DNA of 64,000 nucleotides from Photobacterium alginatilyticum (GCF_009910675.1 NZ_RSEJ01000011.1:62001-126000); one strand, 5' to 3'. Numbered from the stretch's first letter, positions 44,417 to 55,235 are shown. The notes: generated by a model from the sequence alone, not told the origin. Program-made: numbers and translations.

Positions 44417-46366
44417 ATGTTTAATATCCAGAACTTAAAAGTAGGAACCAAGTTATCTTTTGGTTTCGGATTAATACTAATATTAATGTCATTCTTGACC
44501 ATGAATGCATTTCTTGGTTTTACATCCCTAGAGAAGGATGTCGATACGGCGGATGATGTTAACCGGATGGTTAAATTCATTAAAGAAGCGCGTATTAACG
44601 AAAAAAATTATGTTATCAGAGGCACTGATAGCTCAGTTTCAGGGATTAATAAGGTTGTTAACGACTTAATCTCGCTGGCGGAAGAGAAGAAAAGTAACGC
44701 TGACGAGCAGGATGACAAAGTGAACATGGATCGGATGATAGCAGCAACGAGAGCCTATCACCGTGAGTTCAATAACTACATGGATTTAAAGCAACGAGGA
44801 CAGCAAGCTTCTGAGATCATGAGAGAGCGTGCCCGTGATGTTGATCTGTTGCTAACGAGTATCCGCCAGGATCATAAAACGGCTTACCAGGCATTGATTG
44901 CAGCGCAAGCTGAAGGTGAGCGCATTGCTCAGGAGATAGAAAAGGGTGACGATGCAAACCGTTTAATCAAGTGGATGCTTGAAACACGTCGTGCCGAAAA
45001 GAACTTCATGCTGTCGCTGGATAATCAATATGCTACTCGGGTCGAGGAAAATATTGTGGATATGACTCAGCTGATGAATGAGCTGAAAAGTCGCTATCGC
45101 ACAACAAAGCATAAAAAAATGGCTGATAAAGTACTGGAAAATGTTGGCCAGTATACCGTGTCGTTCAACAATTATGTGAATTACGCTTCCAATATGGAAA
45201 AAGCTAATGACGCGATGCTGGTAAATGCCCGCGAAGCCGAGTCGCTGGCTGATGGGATCCGCAAGATCCAAAAGACTCGCCTGGCAGACAATATTTGGAC
45301 CATTGAAGCTACCAGCATTGTACTTGCCCTGTTTGGTATTGTTGCTGGCCTTGTCGTTAGTGTGATCATTACCCGCCAGATTGTCCGTCCACTGCATGAG
45401 GCGGTAGCGATGACCCAGAAGATCGCAGAGGGTGATTTAACCCTTGATATTCAGGCGAACAGGAAAGACGAGATCGGTGATCTATTTGCAGCTATCGGTA
45501 CGATGAGCCGCCATTTGCAGCAGGTGATGGTTCGCCTCAATGACAGTATCAACCATATTGCAACAGCTTCAGAAGAGCTTTCAGCGGTGACGACGCAAAC
45601 CAGTGCCGGGGTTAATGCACAGAAATCGGATATTGAACAAGTTGCGACGGCAATGACCGAGATGAATGCGACTTCGCAGGAAGTTGCCAACCGTGCGAAT
45701 TCCACCTCTGAAGCGGTTAAGCAGGCCAACCAACAGACTCAGAAAGGTAATGAGCTTGTGGCCGGGACGGTACAGGGGATGAACCAGTTGGCATCTGATG
45801 TGGAGAAATCGGCAGGTGTTATTCAGAAGGTTCGTGATGATAGCGAAAGTATTGCTTCGGTTCTCGATGTTATCAAAGGCATTGCCGATCAAACCAACTT
45901 GTTGGCATTGAATGCAGCTATTGAAGCTGCACGCGCAGGGGAGTTTGGCCGAGGTTTTGCTGTTGTGGCAGACGAAGTCCGCGCACTGGCCCAGAAAACA
46001 CAAGACTCGACCGTCGAGATTGAATCCATGATCACAACCCTGAAAACGGGGAGTGAATCAGCTGTCACTGAAATGGGCAATAGCCAGCAGCAAGTGCAGC
46101 AGATGGTCACCATGGCTGAAGATGTCAACCAGACTCTGGCTGCTATAACCGAAGAAGTGGCAACCATTACGGATATGAACCTGCAAATTGCCAATGCTGC
46201 CAAAGAACAGAGTGATGTGGCTGAAGACGTCAATGTGCGGATCAATGCGATTCAGGATGTGTCTGATCAAACTGCTGCGGCGTCCGATCAAACTTCTGCG
46301 TCCAGCCAGGAACTTGCGAAACTGGGCGAAGAACTGCAGGCATTGATCACCCGTTTTAAGTTGTAA
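44417..46366 (+). CDS. Methyl-accepting chemotaxis protein with HBM sensor domain
   Basis: 649-aa transmembrane chemoreceptor. TM1 is near 10-32. The periplasmic region (about 35-285) is all-helical and contains two copies of the helical-bimodular (HBM) motif: [14 protein letters not shown] and [20 protein letters not shown]2 is near 295-318, HAMP near 320-375 and the signalling hairpin ([19 protein letters not shown]) near 490-510. Start placed at 44417 ([10 protein letters not shown]) with AAGG 7 nt upstream; the frame runs upstream to 44345. In Pseudomonas McpS the HBM domain binds TCA intermediates and acetate, fitting the C4-dicarboxylate genes in this window, but its ligand is not readable. 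Confidence 0.92.
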   Translation: MFNIQNLKVGTKLSFGFGLILILMSFLTMNAFLGFTSLEKDVDTADDVNRMVKFIKEARINEKNYVIRGTDSSVSGINKVVNDLISLAEEKKSNADEQDDKVNMDRMIAATRAYHREFNNYMDLKQRGQQASEIMRERARDVDLLLTSIRQDHKTAYQALIAAQAEGERIAQEIEKGDDANRLIKWMLETRRAEKNFMLSLDNQYATRVEENIVDMTQLMNELKSRYRTTKHKKMADKVLENVGQYTVSFNNYVNYASNMEKANDAMLVNAREAESLADGIRKIQKTRLADNIWTIEATSIVLALFGIVAGLVVSVIITRQIVRPLHEAVAMTQKIAEGDLTLDIQANRKDEIGDLFAAIGTMSRHLQQVMVRLNDSINHIATASEELSAVTTQTSAGVNAQKSDIEQVATAMTEMNATSQEVANRANSTSEAVKQANQQTQKGNELVAGTVQGMNQLASDVEKSAGVIQKVRDDSESIASVLDVIKGIADQTNLLALNAAIEAARAGEFGRGFAVVADEVRALAQKTQDSTVEIESMITTLKTGSESAVTEMGNSQQQVQQMVTMAEDVNQTLAAITEEVATITDMNLQIANAAKEQSDVAEDVNVRINAIQDVSDQTAAASDQTSASSQELAKLGEELQALITRFKL

Positions 46367-46416
46367 AAACTCAATAAAAGCAGCGATGAGTTAATCGTTG
46401 CAGGTGATGACATGTG

Positions 46417-46450
46417 AAGGCTTTAACGACAGCAATGTGGTTAAAGCCTT
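46417..46450 (+). terminator. Terminator of chemoreceptor gene
   Basis: AAGGCTTTAAC (46417-46427) and GTTAAAGCCTT (46440-46450) form an 11-bp stem followed by TTTTAAT. Confidence 0.85.
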
Positions 46451-46582
46451 TTTTAATGCGGTTCTTTCAGGTAATACGGAAACATGAACCAAATTGGTTG
46501 AGTGAATGATTTTCATCAATTTGAATCATGGTTATTGAGCCTTTAGACTGCAAAGGTCGGGAGCCGTTTGGATGAATAATCG

Positions 46583-47224
46583 ATGAAACAAGCAATTTGC
46601 AATGATCTGGTCATCTGTGGCTTGGGCTCTGGCCTGGAAAGCACCGAACATGACTACTTAACCCGAACACTGCGCAAAGGCGAACACTTGGCTATATCTG
46701 GCCCGTCTGGCTGCGGAAAAACCAGTTTGTTGCAAGTACTTGCCGGATTGCGGTCTGCTTCTGCTGGCAGCTTTAAGTGGCAAGACAAGACGGTGGATGC
46801 CGAGTCACTGGGCTGGTGGCGACAGCAGTTTTGTTATCTGCCGCAACAACCCGTGATGGGGGCAGAAACCATTGGGGAAGTGCTTCTTCTGCCTTGGTGT
46901 ATGAAAGCGATGAAATCATCTCAGCCGGATGAACGGCAATGTCTTGCTGCCCTGGCAAAACTTTCACTCTCTCACTCATTAACCAAGCTGGCATCTCAAT
47001 TATCTGGTGGCGAGAAACAACGGCTGGCGATTGCCAGAGCACTCTTGATGTCACGCCCGATATGGCTACTTGATGAACCGACTTCAGCTCTCGATCCGGC
47101 TACCCGGGATAAAGTGATAGCGGCTCTCTCGGAGCTATCTCTGACGATGGTGTCGGTCTCACACGATCCTGTCTGGCTGCAAGCCTGCCAGTATCAGCAT
47201 GATATGGAGGCACACCATGAATGA
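46583..47224 (+). CDS. fetA: ABC transporter ATP-binding protein (FetA/YbbL-like)
   Basis: 213-aa ATPase. Walker A GPSGCGKTS, signature LSGGEKQRLAIARAL and Walker B WLLDEPTSALD are intact. The partner permease gene starts 8 bp inside its 3' end (ATG at 47217), with GGAGG in the coding sequence, indicating translational coupling. Together they match FetA-FetB (YbbL-YbbM), described in E. coli as an iron exporter aiding oxidative stress resistance. No substrate-binding protein is present, as expected for this system. The ribosome-binding site of fetA itself is weak. Confidence 0.86.
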   Translation: MKQAICNDLVICGLGSGLESTEHDYLTRTLRKGEHLAISGPSGCGKTSLLQVLAGLRSASAGSFKWQDKTVDAESLGWWRQQFCYLPQQPVMGAETIGEVLLLPWCMKAMKSSQPDERQCLAALAKLSLSHSLTKLASQLSGGEKQRLAIARALLMSRPIWLLDEPTSALDPATRDKVIAALSELSLTMVSVSHDPVWLQACQYQHDMEAHHE

Positions 47225-47987
47225 AGCATTGAATATTAGCAACCTGGCAATGGCTGGGTTTTATCTTTTGTTGCTAATTCCGCTCTTTCTGTTTCACCGC
47301 TGGCAGCTAGGTCTTGGTCGGGTTGTGGTAGAGGCTGCACTGCGAATGACATTACAGCTCGCCGTGGTTGGTTTGTATCTGCAAGCCTTGTTTGAGTTTC
47401 AAAATTTGGGGCTCAATGTGTTATGGCTCACGGTTATGATCGTGGTAGCCGGATACAGCATTTGTCGTCGGGCGGAAGTGAAACTGAAGGCTGTGATGCC
47501 GGCTGTGATTGCCGGGCAAGTGGTGGCTCTGCTGGTCATACTGCCAGCGCTGCTGGCTGGTGTGATCCAGGCAGAACCCTGGTGGCAGGCGCAATACATG
47601 ATCCCGGTCGCCGGTATGTTGCTCGGAAATTGCCTGACGGCTAACGTTCTGGCGATTGAGCGCTGGTACACTGGTCTTAAGGAAAAGCAAAACGAGTACC
47701 AGTTCTTTCTGGCGATGGGAGCACCGAACCCAGCACAGCCGTTTATTAAAACAGCGATAAAAGCAGCCCTGGCACCTCAATTGGCCTCCATGACGACACT
47801 GGGTATTGTCAGCCTGCCAGGAATGATGACGGGGCAGATACTCGGTGGGACCGAGCCATTGCTGGCTGTTAAGTATCAGCTTGTGATCATGGTGGCGATC
47901 TTTATCTCGGCGACACTGTCTGCAGCAACCTCTCTGGCACTAGTAAGCCGTTACGCTTTTAATCGTTATGGCCAGCTCATTATTTGA
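47217..47987 (+). CDS. fetB: ABC transporter permease (FetB/YbbM-like)
   Basis: 256-aa membrane protein with about seven helices, of the UPF0014/FetB family. Characteristic segments: PLFLFHRWQLGLGRVVVEAALRMTLQLAVVG-type opening, MIPVAGMLLGNCLTANVLAIERW, EYQFFLAMGAPNPAQPF and LPGMMTGQILGG near the C-terminal half. Start at 47217 because GGAGG lies 7 nt upstream; the open frame extends to 47199 without a site. Forms a metal exporter with the preceding ATPase; iron is inferred from the family. Confidence 0.88.
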   Translation: MNEALNISNLAMAGFYLLLLIPLFLFHRWQLGLGRVVVEAALRMTLQLAVVGLYLQALFEFQNLGLNVLWLTVMIVVAGYSICRRAEVKLKAVMPAVIAGQVVALLVILPALLAGVIQAEPWWQAQYMIPVAGMLLGNCLTANVLAIERWYTGLKEKQNEYQFFLAMGAPNPAQPFIKTAIKAALAPQLASMTTLGIVSLPGMMTGQILGGTEPLLAVKYQLVIMVAIFISATLSAATSLALVSRYAFNRYGQLII

Positions 47988-48346
47988 TCATAACGCTGTC
48001 TTAGTTATAGATTTTCGAAATGCATCACGCAGTGCTGATAGAAGTAATGAGTGTTGGTATGCTTACAAGAAATAAATAATTGTTCTATTAAGGCATTTGT
48101 TGCTCTTTAATGTAAAGTTTCAAAAATCCTGAAGGGGGAGTGTTATTGGGCTCTGAAATAAAATACTCAGGAGGTGGTGTTAGTATTTATGAAGTAGCTT
48201 GTTGAAATTATTGTAATATTCCCCATGGGAAGCGGGGAATATAATACGGTATTGATATACTTTTGTCGATTTTGAAGATAGCGCAGTGAATGTCTTTTTT
48301 TATTATTCCTGTTATGTGTTTTTCTTTGATAAATAACGAAAAGTGG
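47988..48346. other. Intergenic region
   Basis: About 360 bases with one hairpin (48216-48242). No open frame with a ribosome-binding site and no RNA gene recognised. Confidence 0.5.
48216..48242. terminator. Hairpin downstream of Sel1 gene
   Basis: ATATTCCCC (48216-48224) pairs perfectly with GGGGAATAT (48234-48242). It is about 100 nt beyond the stop of the minus-strand gene, with TACAATAATTT after it on that strand; also far downstream of fetB. Confidence 0.5.
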
Positions 48347-48802
48347 TTAGATAGCATCGAGTAATAGTTTTGAGTCATCGTTACCATTGAGGTAAGACTC
48401 ATTTAACCAATAGGTGCCTTGTTCGATCTCTTCCTGGTTGTTTGCACTTAATATCAGGTTGGCACCTAGCTCGTATTGAGCCTCAGAGTCGCCATTTAGC
48501 GCTGAACGCTCGAACAAAGCCTGAGCTCGTTCCTCGTCTTTCTCGCAGTGTTTGCCTTGCTGGCAAAGGGATGCCAGATACAGTTGTGCATAGCTATCAT
48601 TGAACTTGTCACTGAGTTCTAGATAATATATTGCGTTATTATAATCACTTACGTTGAGATAATACTGATATAGGAGTTCCGCGATATCAGCATTGTTTGT
48701 GGATGAATCTTTTAGCACTGCTAAAAAATCGTCAGAAACAGAAGGACTTGCTAATTTATCCTCAATTTCATCGATAGTTAAATTAGTGGTATTGTTGGTC
48801 AT
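48347..48802 (-). CDS. Small Sel1/TPR-like repeat protein
   Basis: 151-aa acidic cytoplasmic protein without signal peptide. Helical repeats with the Sel1 pattern are visible: AIYYLELSDKFNDSYAQLYLASLCQQG, then AQALFERSALNGDSEAQYELGANLI, and a partial third (GTYWLNESYLNGNDDSKLLLDAI). Such repeats mediate protein contacts. The N-terminal 50 residues are unassigned. It is monocistronic and I recognise no partner. I am sure of the reading frame and repeat type; function is unknown. Confidence 0.78.
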   Translation of the reverse strand: MTNNTTNLTIDEIEDKLASPSVSDDFLAVLKDSSTNNADIAELLYQYYLNVSDYNNAIYYLELSDKFNDSYAQLYLASLCQQGKHCEKDEERAQALFERSALNGDSEAQYELGANLILSANNQEEIEQGTYWLNESYLNGNDDSKLLLDAI

Positions 48803-49087
48803 AACTAGCTCAAATATTAAATTGAGATATAAACGTAACAGATCAAAAAAAGATAATAAAATAATGATACTTTTTGAAAACTGATATTAAATCAATATGC
48901 TAGTTTTTTCATTTTGTAATTTATTTGTGATTTCAGTTGCTTATTAAGTCAGAAAAATGCGGAGAAAATCACGGAAACCTAACTGTTTGCTGGTTTTTTG
49001 AACGATTGGGTTCTCTTCTGCATTGAAAAGGTGTTTTCTTGCAGAATTTTGTACACTAGCCTGACAATTACTCTCAATGACGAAAAC

Positions 49088-50095
49088 ATGACTATATCTA
49101 CAGATATCTTGCACAAGGTTGCCCGGGTGGCCGGAGCCAAGAGCATTACTGACACCCAGCTTATCCAGCCATTGTGGGGGGGATACGGGGAACTGTTTCG
49201 AGCGACATTAAGCAATAGTCAATTTGAGTCGGTAATTGTTAAACATATCAAACTACCACAGCCTAAACACCACCCCCGGGGCTGGAATACCGAGTTATCC
49301 CATCAACGTAAGCTGAAGTCCTATCAAGTCGAAGTGAACTGGTATCAGGGGTATGCCAATGTTTGTTCTAAGCAGTGCCCTGTACCCAAAAGTCTTTATG
49401 TCGAGCAGTACGATAATGAGATACTCATTGTGCTTGAGGATCTGAAAACACTCGGCTTTAGTGAGGTTGTTAAAGAGGCGACACAGGTTCAGGTAGAGGC
49501 TTGTCTTCGTTGGTTGGCTTATTTTCATGCCCAACACCTTGCTCAGGAGCCTCGCGGGTTATGGCAAAGCGGTACCTACTGGCATTTGGAAACGCGCCCT
49601 GACGAGTTGGCGGCACTGGCTGATCTCCCGCTTAAGCAGGCGGCCGGTGAAATCGATCAAGCACTCAAAGACAGTTGTTTCCAAACCTTGGTGCATGGCG
49701 ATGCCAAATTGGCGAACTTCTGTTTTACGCCCGAAGGTGACCATGTAGCTGCTGTCGACTTTCAGTATGTGGGTAAAGGGTGCGGCATGAAGGATGTTAT
49801 TTTGTTTATTAGTAGCTGTATTCCTTTTGATGAGTGCGAAGATCGTGCTCCGAGCCTGCTTGATTACTATTTTTCTGAACTCCGACAAGCGGTTGCTGAG
49901 CTGAAGCCGCAACTCGACCCGGCGCAGATAGAGCGGGAGTGGCGACCGTTATATTGTATGGCCTGGGCGGACTTTCAACGCTTTGTCAAAGGCTGGTGCC
50001 CGGATCACTGGAAGATCAATATCTATACCGAAGGCCTGACGTGCCAGGCCTTGGCGCAACTGGGCTCCATTGAGGTAAATGATGAAACTGTCTAA
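49088..50095 (+). CDS. Aminoglycoside-phosphotransferase/ecdysteroid-kinase-like protein
   Basis: 335-aa small-molecule kinase-like protein. Features of the APH/EcK fold: [14 protein letters not shown] (glycine-rich loop), [10 protein letters not shown] (ATP lysine), [12 protein letters not shown] (hinge), [14 protein letters not shown] (catalytic HGD, with N) and AAVDFQYVG (metal-binding D). Start placed at 49088; the frame is open from 48998 but the early part looks non-coding. No good ribosome-binding site was found. It overlaps the next gene by 14 bp. Substrate unknown: kinases of this group phosphorylate sugars, amino-alcohols, choline or antibiotics. Confidence 0.82.
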   Translation: MTISTDILHKVARVAGAKSITDTQLIQPLWGGYGELFRATLSNSQFESVIVKHIKLPQPKHHPRGWNTELSHQRKLKSYQVEVNWYQGYANVCSKQCPVPKSLYVEQYDNEILIVLEDLKTLGFSEVVKEATQVQVEACLRWLAYFHAQHLAQEPRGLWQSGTYWHLETRPDELAALADLPLKQAAGEIDQALKDSCFQTLVHGDAKLANFCFTPEGDHVAAVDFQYVGKGCGMKDVILFISSCIPFDECEDRAPSLLDYYFSELRQAVAELKPQLDPAQIEREWRPLYCMAWADFQRFVKGWCPDHWKINIYTEGLTCQALAQLGSIEVNDETV

Positions 50096-50987
50096 TTCAC
50101 AGCTAGAAAAACTCTTGGCGTTGGCGACCGAGGCAGCGTTAACTGCCGGGCGATACATAGCTACCTTTGATCGGTCGCAGTTGAAAGTTGATCATAAGGT
50201 CGCGGGTAACAGCCTGAGCTCACAGGTTGTTACCCAGGTAGATCTTCATTGCCAGACATTGATCCTTGATGTCCTGCAATCGAGCATCGAGCAATATGAT
50301 TTGGCTGTCCTCAGCGAGGAGAATGCCAGCGAGGACAATATTTCTGAACACCCTCGGCGACAAAAAGGTTATTTCTGGTGTATCGATCCGCTAGACGGCA
50401 CATTGCCGTTCATTGAGGGCTCGGCGGGTTTTGCTGTTTCTATTGCCCTGGTGAGCCAATCGGGCGCTCCTGTTATCGGTGTGGTTCATAACCCGACCAC
50501 GGGCGATACGTATCAGGCACTAGCTGCTGACGAGCCTGTACTGCTGAAAAATGGGTTACCCTGGCATCCAGTGACGCAGCATTGCTGTTTTACTTTGTAT
50601 ATTGATCGTAGTTTTGAGGGGGATGCCCGCTATCAGACCTGTGTTGAACACCTTGATAGCCTGATAAAGGCCAAGGGCTATGATGGGCTGAAGATCGTGA
50701 ACAGCTGTGGCGCGGTGATGAATGCGATTGGTGTGTTTGAAAACCCTCCTGCGTGTTACCTCAAATTACCTAAGGCTCAGAAAGGTGGGGGAAGTCTTTG
50801 GGACTTCAGTGCAACAGCGGCTATAGCTCAGTCTTCGTCAGCATTTTGGGTAAGTGATATAAATGGTCAGGCTTTGGATCTAAATCGTAGCGATTCTAAT
50901 TTCATGAACCACAAAGGTGTGTTATATCTCCATGGTATCGAAGGCGAGGCCTTTGTATCAGAAACAGACTGGATGACGGCAGGATGA
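50082..50987 (+). CDS. Inositol-monophosphatase-family phosphatase
   Basis: 301-aa Mg-dependent, Li-sensitive-type phosphatase. Metal-binding motifs are visible: EEN in LSEENAS, DPLDGT (residues near 105), and [13 protein letters not shown] (the WDxAA-like motif with S). It resembles the CysQ/3'-nucleotidase branch as much as SuhB. Start at 50082 with GAGG 6 nt upstream, next to another ATG at 50079. It overlaps the kinase-like gene, so a matched kinase/phosphatase pair on one metabolite is an attractive inference. Substrate unknown. Confidence 0.86.
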   Translation: MKLSNSQLEKLLALATEAALTAGRYIATFDRSQLKVDHKVAGNSLSSQVVTQVDLHCQTLILDVLQSSIEQYDLAVLSEENASEDNISEHPRRQKGYFWCIDPLDGTLPFIEGSAGFAVSIALVSQSGAPVIGVVHNPTTGDTYQALAADEPVLLKNGLPWHPVTQHCCFTLYIDRSFEGDARYQTCVEHLDSLIKAKGYDGLKIVNSCGAVMNAIGVFENPPACYLKLPKAQKGGGSLWDFSATAAIAQSSSAFWVSDINGQALDLNRSDSNFMNHKGVLYLHGIEGEAFVSETDWMTAG

Positions 50988-51047
50988 TGTTGGCACTATC
51001 TTAATGATTATCAACCTCAAACAATAAATAATTAAGTGAGTAGAATT

Positions 51048-51947
51048 ATGCTAAAACTTTTTTCAGCCCCGATCCCTGAGCACCAGACAGTCATAGACAA
51101 AGCTGAGCTCGAAGCGCTCAAGACAAAAGCGTCGCTGTTAGATCAGCTAAAAGAAAACCAGCCTCTGGCAATTGCCCGCCAGATTGCAACCAATGCAGGC
51201 AATGTGAACAAGGCATCGGCTAAGCGTCTTGAAGCAATTAACCATAACTTTGAGCTGATTGAAGATTTTATCAATCAGTCGAGTGAGATAGAAAGCCTGT
51301 CCAATGACTCTTTCGATGCAGCCAGTCAAACGGCGGCAACAAGTACCCAGTCAATCAAACAGTTACGCAGCCTTTCCGAGAACATTAATAGCTCAAAAAT
51401 CAGTATTAGCGAGTTCACCGAGTTGCTCTCCTCGCTAGATGGCAATAACAAGAATATTGGCCAGTTGGTTGAGTCGATTAAAGGCATCGCCGATCAGACC
51501 AACTTGCTGGCACTGAATGCGGCGATTGAAGCGGCCCGAGCCGGTGAGCATGGTCGTGGCTTTGCGGTGGTTGCTGACGAAGTCCGGTCCTTGGCTAATA
51601 CGGCCAACCAGTCAGCAGATAAGATTAACAGTGAGATGAACACTATTATGGATATTTCGGCATCCATTATCAGCAAGCAAAAAGGGATGACTGACATCAT
51701 CAATAGCAGTGTCGATCTTGCCGAGGTGACTCTGGAAGACATCGAGTCTCTGGTGGCGATGGCAAATCAGAGCAAGGGCGCGGTAGAAACTGTGATAGCC
51801 AGGGTACAGCAACAGTTGGTGAATTCGGCGACTATCCAGACCAACATGCAGCAACTGGTAGAAGAGACGCGAAGCGCAGCCGTTCTTTCGTCAACAAACC
51901 ACGAACTGGGTGAATCCCTCACACAAGAGCTGGCGGTGTTGAAGTAA
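51048..51947 (+). CDS. Soluble methyl-accepting chemotaxis protein
   Basis: 299-aa cytoplasmic chemoreceptor without membrane helices or HAMP. The signalling hairpin ([19 protein letters not shown]) is at about residues 151-170; the first 100 residues are helical with no recognised sensor domain. It is shorter than, and lacks the CZB domain of, the soluble receptor at 4079. Start at ATG 51048 ([11 protein letters not shown]); a GTG at 51036 also opens the frame. It must sense through a partner or an uncharacterised N-terminal helix bundle. It lies 60 bp after the kinase/phosphatase pair but functional linkage is not evident. Confidence 0.87.
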   Translation: MLKLFSAPIPEHQTVIDKAELEALKTKASLLDQLKENQPLAIARQIATNAGNVNKASAKRLEAINHNFELIEDFINQSSEIESLSNDSFDAASQTAATSTQSIKQLRSLSENINSSKISISEFTELLSSLDGNNKNIGQLVESIKGIADQTNLLALNAAIEAARAGEHGRGFAVVADEVRSLANTANQSADKINSEMNTIMDISASIISKQKGMTDIINSSVDLAEVTLEDIESLVAMANQSKGAVETVIARVQQQLVNSATIQTNMQQLVEETRSAAVLSSTNHELGESLTQELAVLK

Positions 51948-51984
51948 GCCTTGCTCGAGAGTCTTAGTTCACCAAAAACTTCAG

Positions 51985-52003
51985 AGCAGGCCTATGGTCT
52001 GCT
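51985..52003 (+). terminator. Terminator of soluble chemoreceptor gene
   Basis: AGCAGGCC (51985-51992) pairs with GGTCTGCT (51996-52003) including a G-U pair, followed by TTATTTTTTATC. It abuts the stop of the convergent cupin gene. Confidence 0.75.
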
Positions 52004-52408
52004 TTATTTTTTATCCAGCACGGTGACTTCTGCTCCCTTCTCGGCAAGATAAAAAACAATGATTTCTGCAGGTGTCTTGCCTGTATTTTCGCCGAAGTGC
52101 GAGGTGTTCATTACCTCGACAATGGTATCACCTTCTTTGAGTTCCAAAACCTGCTCTGCTGTGGTTACTCTTAGCTCACCACTTAATAATATTCCGGCAT
52201 TGATCACAGGGTGCTGGTGCCAAGGCAGCTTTTCACCGGGAGCAACGGTGATCTTCTTGATGGTAACTTCTGGCTGATTCAGCGTGTAGGCCGGAAGTGT
52301 TTGTCCGTCCCATGACTGCGTTGTCCTGGTTAGATCCTCGGATGTTGCTGACTGGGCTGCGATAGAAAATGCCAGTAGCCCGATAGCCAGTCCTTTTTTG
52401 TATAACAT
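52004..52408 (-). CDS. Exported cupin-domain protein
   Basis: 134-aa protein with signal peptide (MLYKKGLAIGLLAFSIAAQSA) followed by a single cupin_2 barrel. The metal-binding pattern is complete: GEKLPWHQHPVINAGILLSGEL (HxH and E/Q region) and TSHFGENTG for the second motif. Periplasmic location is implied. The gene lies 105 bp after the LysR gene on the same strand. Function unknown; small periplasmic cupins are often annotated only by fold. Confidence 0.85.
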   Translation of the reverse strand: MLYKKGLAIGLLAFSIAAQSATSEDLTRTTQSWDGQTLPAYTLNQPEVTIKKITVAPGEKLPWHQHPVINAGILLSGELRVTTAEQVLELKEGDTIVEVMNTSHFGENTGKTPAEIIVFYLAEKGAEVTVLDKK

Positions 52409-52513
52409 TGTTGTTCTCCTGTTTTGCTCAATACATGAATAGGCTCGCTTTCACCTTGGGCAAGTAAAGTCAGCCTGATGAGGTGACTTGGGTAATCAAT
52501 TGTTAGCACACGC

Positions 52514-53428
52514 TTATTCATTTGGAAAAAGTATCTGCTCATCAATACTTTGCACCTGACTATCGAGCCAGTTTATAAAACAGGCTATTGCCTGATTGTC
52601 GCGGTGCCGGATCAGGTAGTAACCGGCATTGGCCGGAACCGGCTTGAAAGGCGAAACCAGTTTACCGGTCGCAAACTCTTCGTTGATCAGCGCACAGCGG
52701 GCCATTGCTATCCCGAGGCCTGCTTCGGCGGCAGCCATGGCCATATCGGTGCGGTTAAAGTAATGCCCGTGCTGGCTGTCGGCAGTGATATTCATTGTCT
52801 GGAACCAGTAGTGCCACTCAAAGTCCTGACGAGCTTCCCGCCATGGCATCGCATCATGCAGCAATGTTGCAGTTTCCCAACATGCCTTGTTGTTCCAGTC
52901 GAATTTGTCTCTGTAACCGGGGCTCATGACCGGTAGCAGATTCTCGCTGAGCAGCAGGGTCCCGTTTCTCGGCGGCTGGCGGCAATAGTCAATCACCAGA
53001 TCAAAACTGGTGTCCTGGTGATCGACAAGGGCACCTTCGGCAAACGTCTGGATTTTGATGTCGGGATATTGTTGATAGAAATTCTGAAGTCTTGGTACTA
53101 GCCATTTAAAGGCAAAAGAAGGGGTAAGCTTGAGGCGAATCTCGCCTTCGGCTTCAGGTTGCTGAAGGCTTACCACGGTTTGATTAATATCATTCAGGCT
53201 CTGGCTTACTACTGCGTACAGCTGTTGTCCTTTTTCTGTCAGGCGAATACCTCGTGAATGTCTGTCAAATAAAGGAAAATTGAGCTGCTGTTCCAGCTGG
53301 CGGATCTGCTGGCTGACAGCGCCAGTTGTGATGTGCAGGTGTTCGGCGGCCTGGGTGAAGCTGCCGAAGCGGGCCGCAATATCAAAGGTTGCCAGACCGG
53401 CCAGGGTACTGCTTTTGATCGGTTGCAT
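52514..53428 (-). CDS. LysR-family regulator (GcvA-like)
   Basis: 304-aa regulator. The helix-turn-helix FDIAARFGSFTQAAEHLHITTGAVSQQIRQLEQQLN has the GSFTQAAExLHITxxAVSxQI pattern of the GcvA subgroup. The effector domain starts near residue 92. It is divergent from dadA with a 125-bp promoter region, a common arrangement for DadA control, so it probably regulates dadA; inducer not known. Confidence 0.9.
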   Translation of the reverse strand: MQPIKSSTLAGLATFDIAARFGSFTQAAEHLHITTGAVSQQIRQLEQQLNFPLFDRHSRGIRLTEKGQQLYAVVSQSLNDINQTVVSLQQPEAEGEIRLKLTPSFAFKWLVPRLQNFYQQYPDIKIQTFAEGALVDHQDTSFDLVIDYCRQPPRNGTLLLSENLLPVMSPGYRDKFDWNNKACWETATLLHDAMPWREARQDFEWHYWFQTMNITADSQHGHYFNRTDMAMAAAEAGLGIAMARCALINEEFATGKLVSPFKPVPANAGYYLIRHRDNQAIACFINWLDSQVQSIDEQILFPNE

Positions 53429-53553
53429 GAAAAGCTCTTCCGTCTGCTTTTAGTAAAACTAAACACTGCTGTTAAATATTATCGATTGTTATGTAAATGT
53501 AAATAACGCATTCTCCGTTCCATAAAGTCGCCAGTAAACTAGAGAGTCGTGAG

Positions 53554-54807
53554 ATGGAAGTGATTGTATTGGGAAGTGGTGTTATTGGTTTAACGTCGGC
53601 GTGGTATCTGGCTCAGGCCGGTCATGATGTTACTGTGGTCGAAAGGCAGCCCAAGAGTGCGGAAGAAACCAGCTTTGCCAATGCCGGACAAATTTCCTAT
53701 GGCTACTCCTCTCCGTGGGCAGCACCGGGGATCCCGGTAAAAGCCATGAAGTGGCTGTTACAAAAACATGCGCCGTTGAAAATCAAACCGTCGGTATCGC
53801 CGGAACTGTATTTATGGGCGACGAAAATGCTGGCTAACTGTAACCAGAAAAAATACCAGGTCAACAAAGCCAGGATGCTGCGGGTTGCCAACTATAGCCG
53901 TGAGTGCCTGTTGGAACTTCGTCAGCAGGAAGAATTGAGTTATGAGGGCCGACAGCAAGGAACATTGCAGGTGTTTCGCAATGAAGCCCAGATAGAAGCG
54001 GTCGCCAAAGATATTCAGGTACTGGCTGATAGCGGCACCCGCTATGAAGAGCTGAATGTGGAAGGCTGCATTGCGGTCGAGCCAGCACTGGCGAAGGTAA
54101 AAGACAAGCTGGTAGGCGGGTTGCGCCTGCCGGATGACGAGACCGGTGACTGTTACCTGTTCTGCCAGCAGCTGACAGAGCTTGCCAGGCTGGCAGGGGT
54201 AAAATTCATGTTTGATACGTCGGTGGAGCGCTTGAACCACAACAACGGCAATATCTCCTCGGTCACCACCAGTGCCGGAGAGCTCAGCGCGGATGCTTAT
54301 GTGGTGGCAATGGGCAGCTATTCCACGTTGTTATTGTCGTCGCTTGGTATTGAGCTTCCGGTTTACCCGGTGAAGGGGTACTCGTTGACCATACCCGTGA
54401 CAGATTCAACGGCAGCACCGCTATCTACCGTGATGGATGAAACCTATAAGGTGGCGATGACACGGTTTGAGGATCGAATCCGGGTAGCAGGTACCGCCGA
54501 GCTGGCAGGGTTTGATTTTAGTCTGACCAAGAAACGTCAAGAAACAATCGCGATGGTGATCCAGGATCTGTTTCCAGAAGGCGGAGATATCAGCCTGGCG
54601 GAGTTCTGGAGCGGTTTGCGACCAATGACACCGGACGGTACACCTGTGATTGGCAAGACGCCTTTTGCCAACCTTTTCACCAATACGGGTCACGGCACAC
54701 TGGGGTGGACCATGGCATGTGGCTCGGGAAAAATGCTGGCAGATATTGTCAGTGGCCGCAATCCAGATATTGACCCAGACGGGCTGGATGTATTCCGTTA
54801 CGCCTGA
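53554..54807 (+). CDS. dadA: D-amino acid dehydrogenase, small subunit
   Basis: 417-aa FAD oxidoreductase that oxidises D-amino acids (chiefly D-alanine) to the keto acid and ammonia, passing electrons to the respiratory chain at the inner membrane. The N-terminal dinucleotide fold [29 protein letters not shown] is intact, followed by [22 protein letters not shown] and the C-terminal [18 protein letters not shown] / [20 protein letters not shown] motifs. Family length fits DadA. A racemase gene (dadX) is not adjacent. Divergent LysR gene is the likely regulator. Confidence 0.94.
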   Translation: MEVIVLGSGVIGLTSAWYLAQAGHDVTVVERQPKSAEETSFANAGQISYGYSSPWAAPGIPVKAMKWLLQKHAPLKIKPSVSPELYLWATKMLANCNQKKYQVNKARMLRVANYSRECLLELRQQEELSYEGRQQGTLQVFRNEAQIEAVAKDIQVLADSGTRYEELNVEGCIAVEPALAKVKDKLVGGLRLPDDETGDCYLFCQQLTELARLAGVKFMFDTSVERLNHNNGNISSVTTSAGELSADAYVVAMGSYSTLLLSSLGIELPVYPVKGYSLTIPVTDSTAAPLSTVMDETYKVAMTRFEDRIRVAGTAELAGFDFSLTKKRQETIAMVIQDLFPEGGDISLAEFWSGLRPMTPDGTPVIGKTPFANLFTNTGHGTLGWTMACGSGKMLADIVSGRNPDIDPDGLDVFRYA

Positions 54808-54823
54808 TCAATCTGGGAAGCTA

Positions 54824-55012
54824 TCAGCAGTTGCCTTTTTTTGCCTGCCCAGGCGGGCAGAAACTGCCATTTCCGTGGTTGCTGCTACTCTTGTTTTCGT
54901 CAGTTGTTGCTCTGATGTTTACGCCGTCAACTTCGCCCTCTACGTGGGTTAACTGGCAGCCGCCAAGAAACAGGGTAAACAGAATAACGCTAATAAGTGG
55001 GTAGTTTTTCAT
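54824..55012 (-). CDS. Small lipoprotein
   Basis: 62-aa lipoprotein. The signal peptide MKNYPLISVILFTLFLGGC ends in a lipobox LGGC, so Cys19 should be acylated. The mature part is short and hydrophilic with a C-terminal motif FCPPGQAKKGNC carrying two cysteines that could form a disulphide. Start placed at 55012 (MKNYP); an upstream ATG at 55036 would put eight residues before the signal peptide. Function unknown. Convergent with dadA. Confidence 0.78.
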   Translation of the reverse strand: MKNYPLISVILFTLFLGGCQLTHVEGEVDGVNIRATTDENKSSSNHGNGSFCPPGQAKKGNC

Positions 55013-55235
55013 TGCTGCAGAATGGTCTGTGTTCAATTGTTCACGCGAGTATATGTGGTGTGGCCGAAGTGATTGTTAGGGAAAAGTCAGAGAAATGTCA
55101 GCAAGCCCAAATAATAGGCTGAATGTGTATTAAAATTTAACTACGAATAGTTTTTTCTATTGTTGCTAATCACTGACATCGCTCTGAATGAATAAGACAT
55201 GGGTTCAGTTTGGTATTCAGTGCCGGGAGGCCGTA

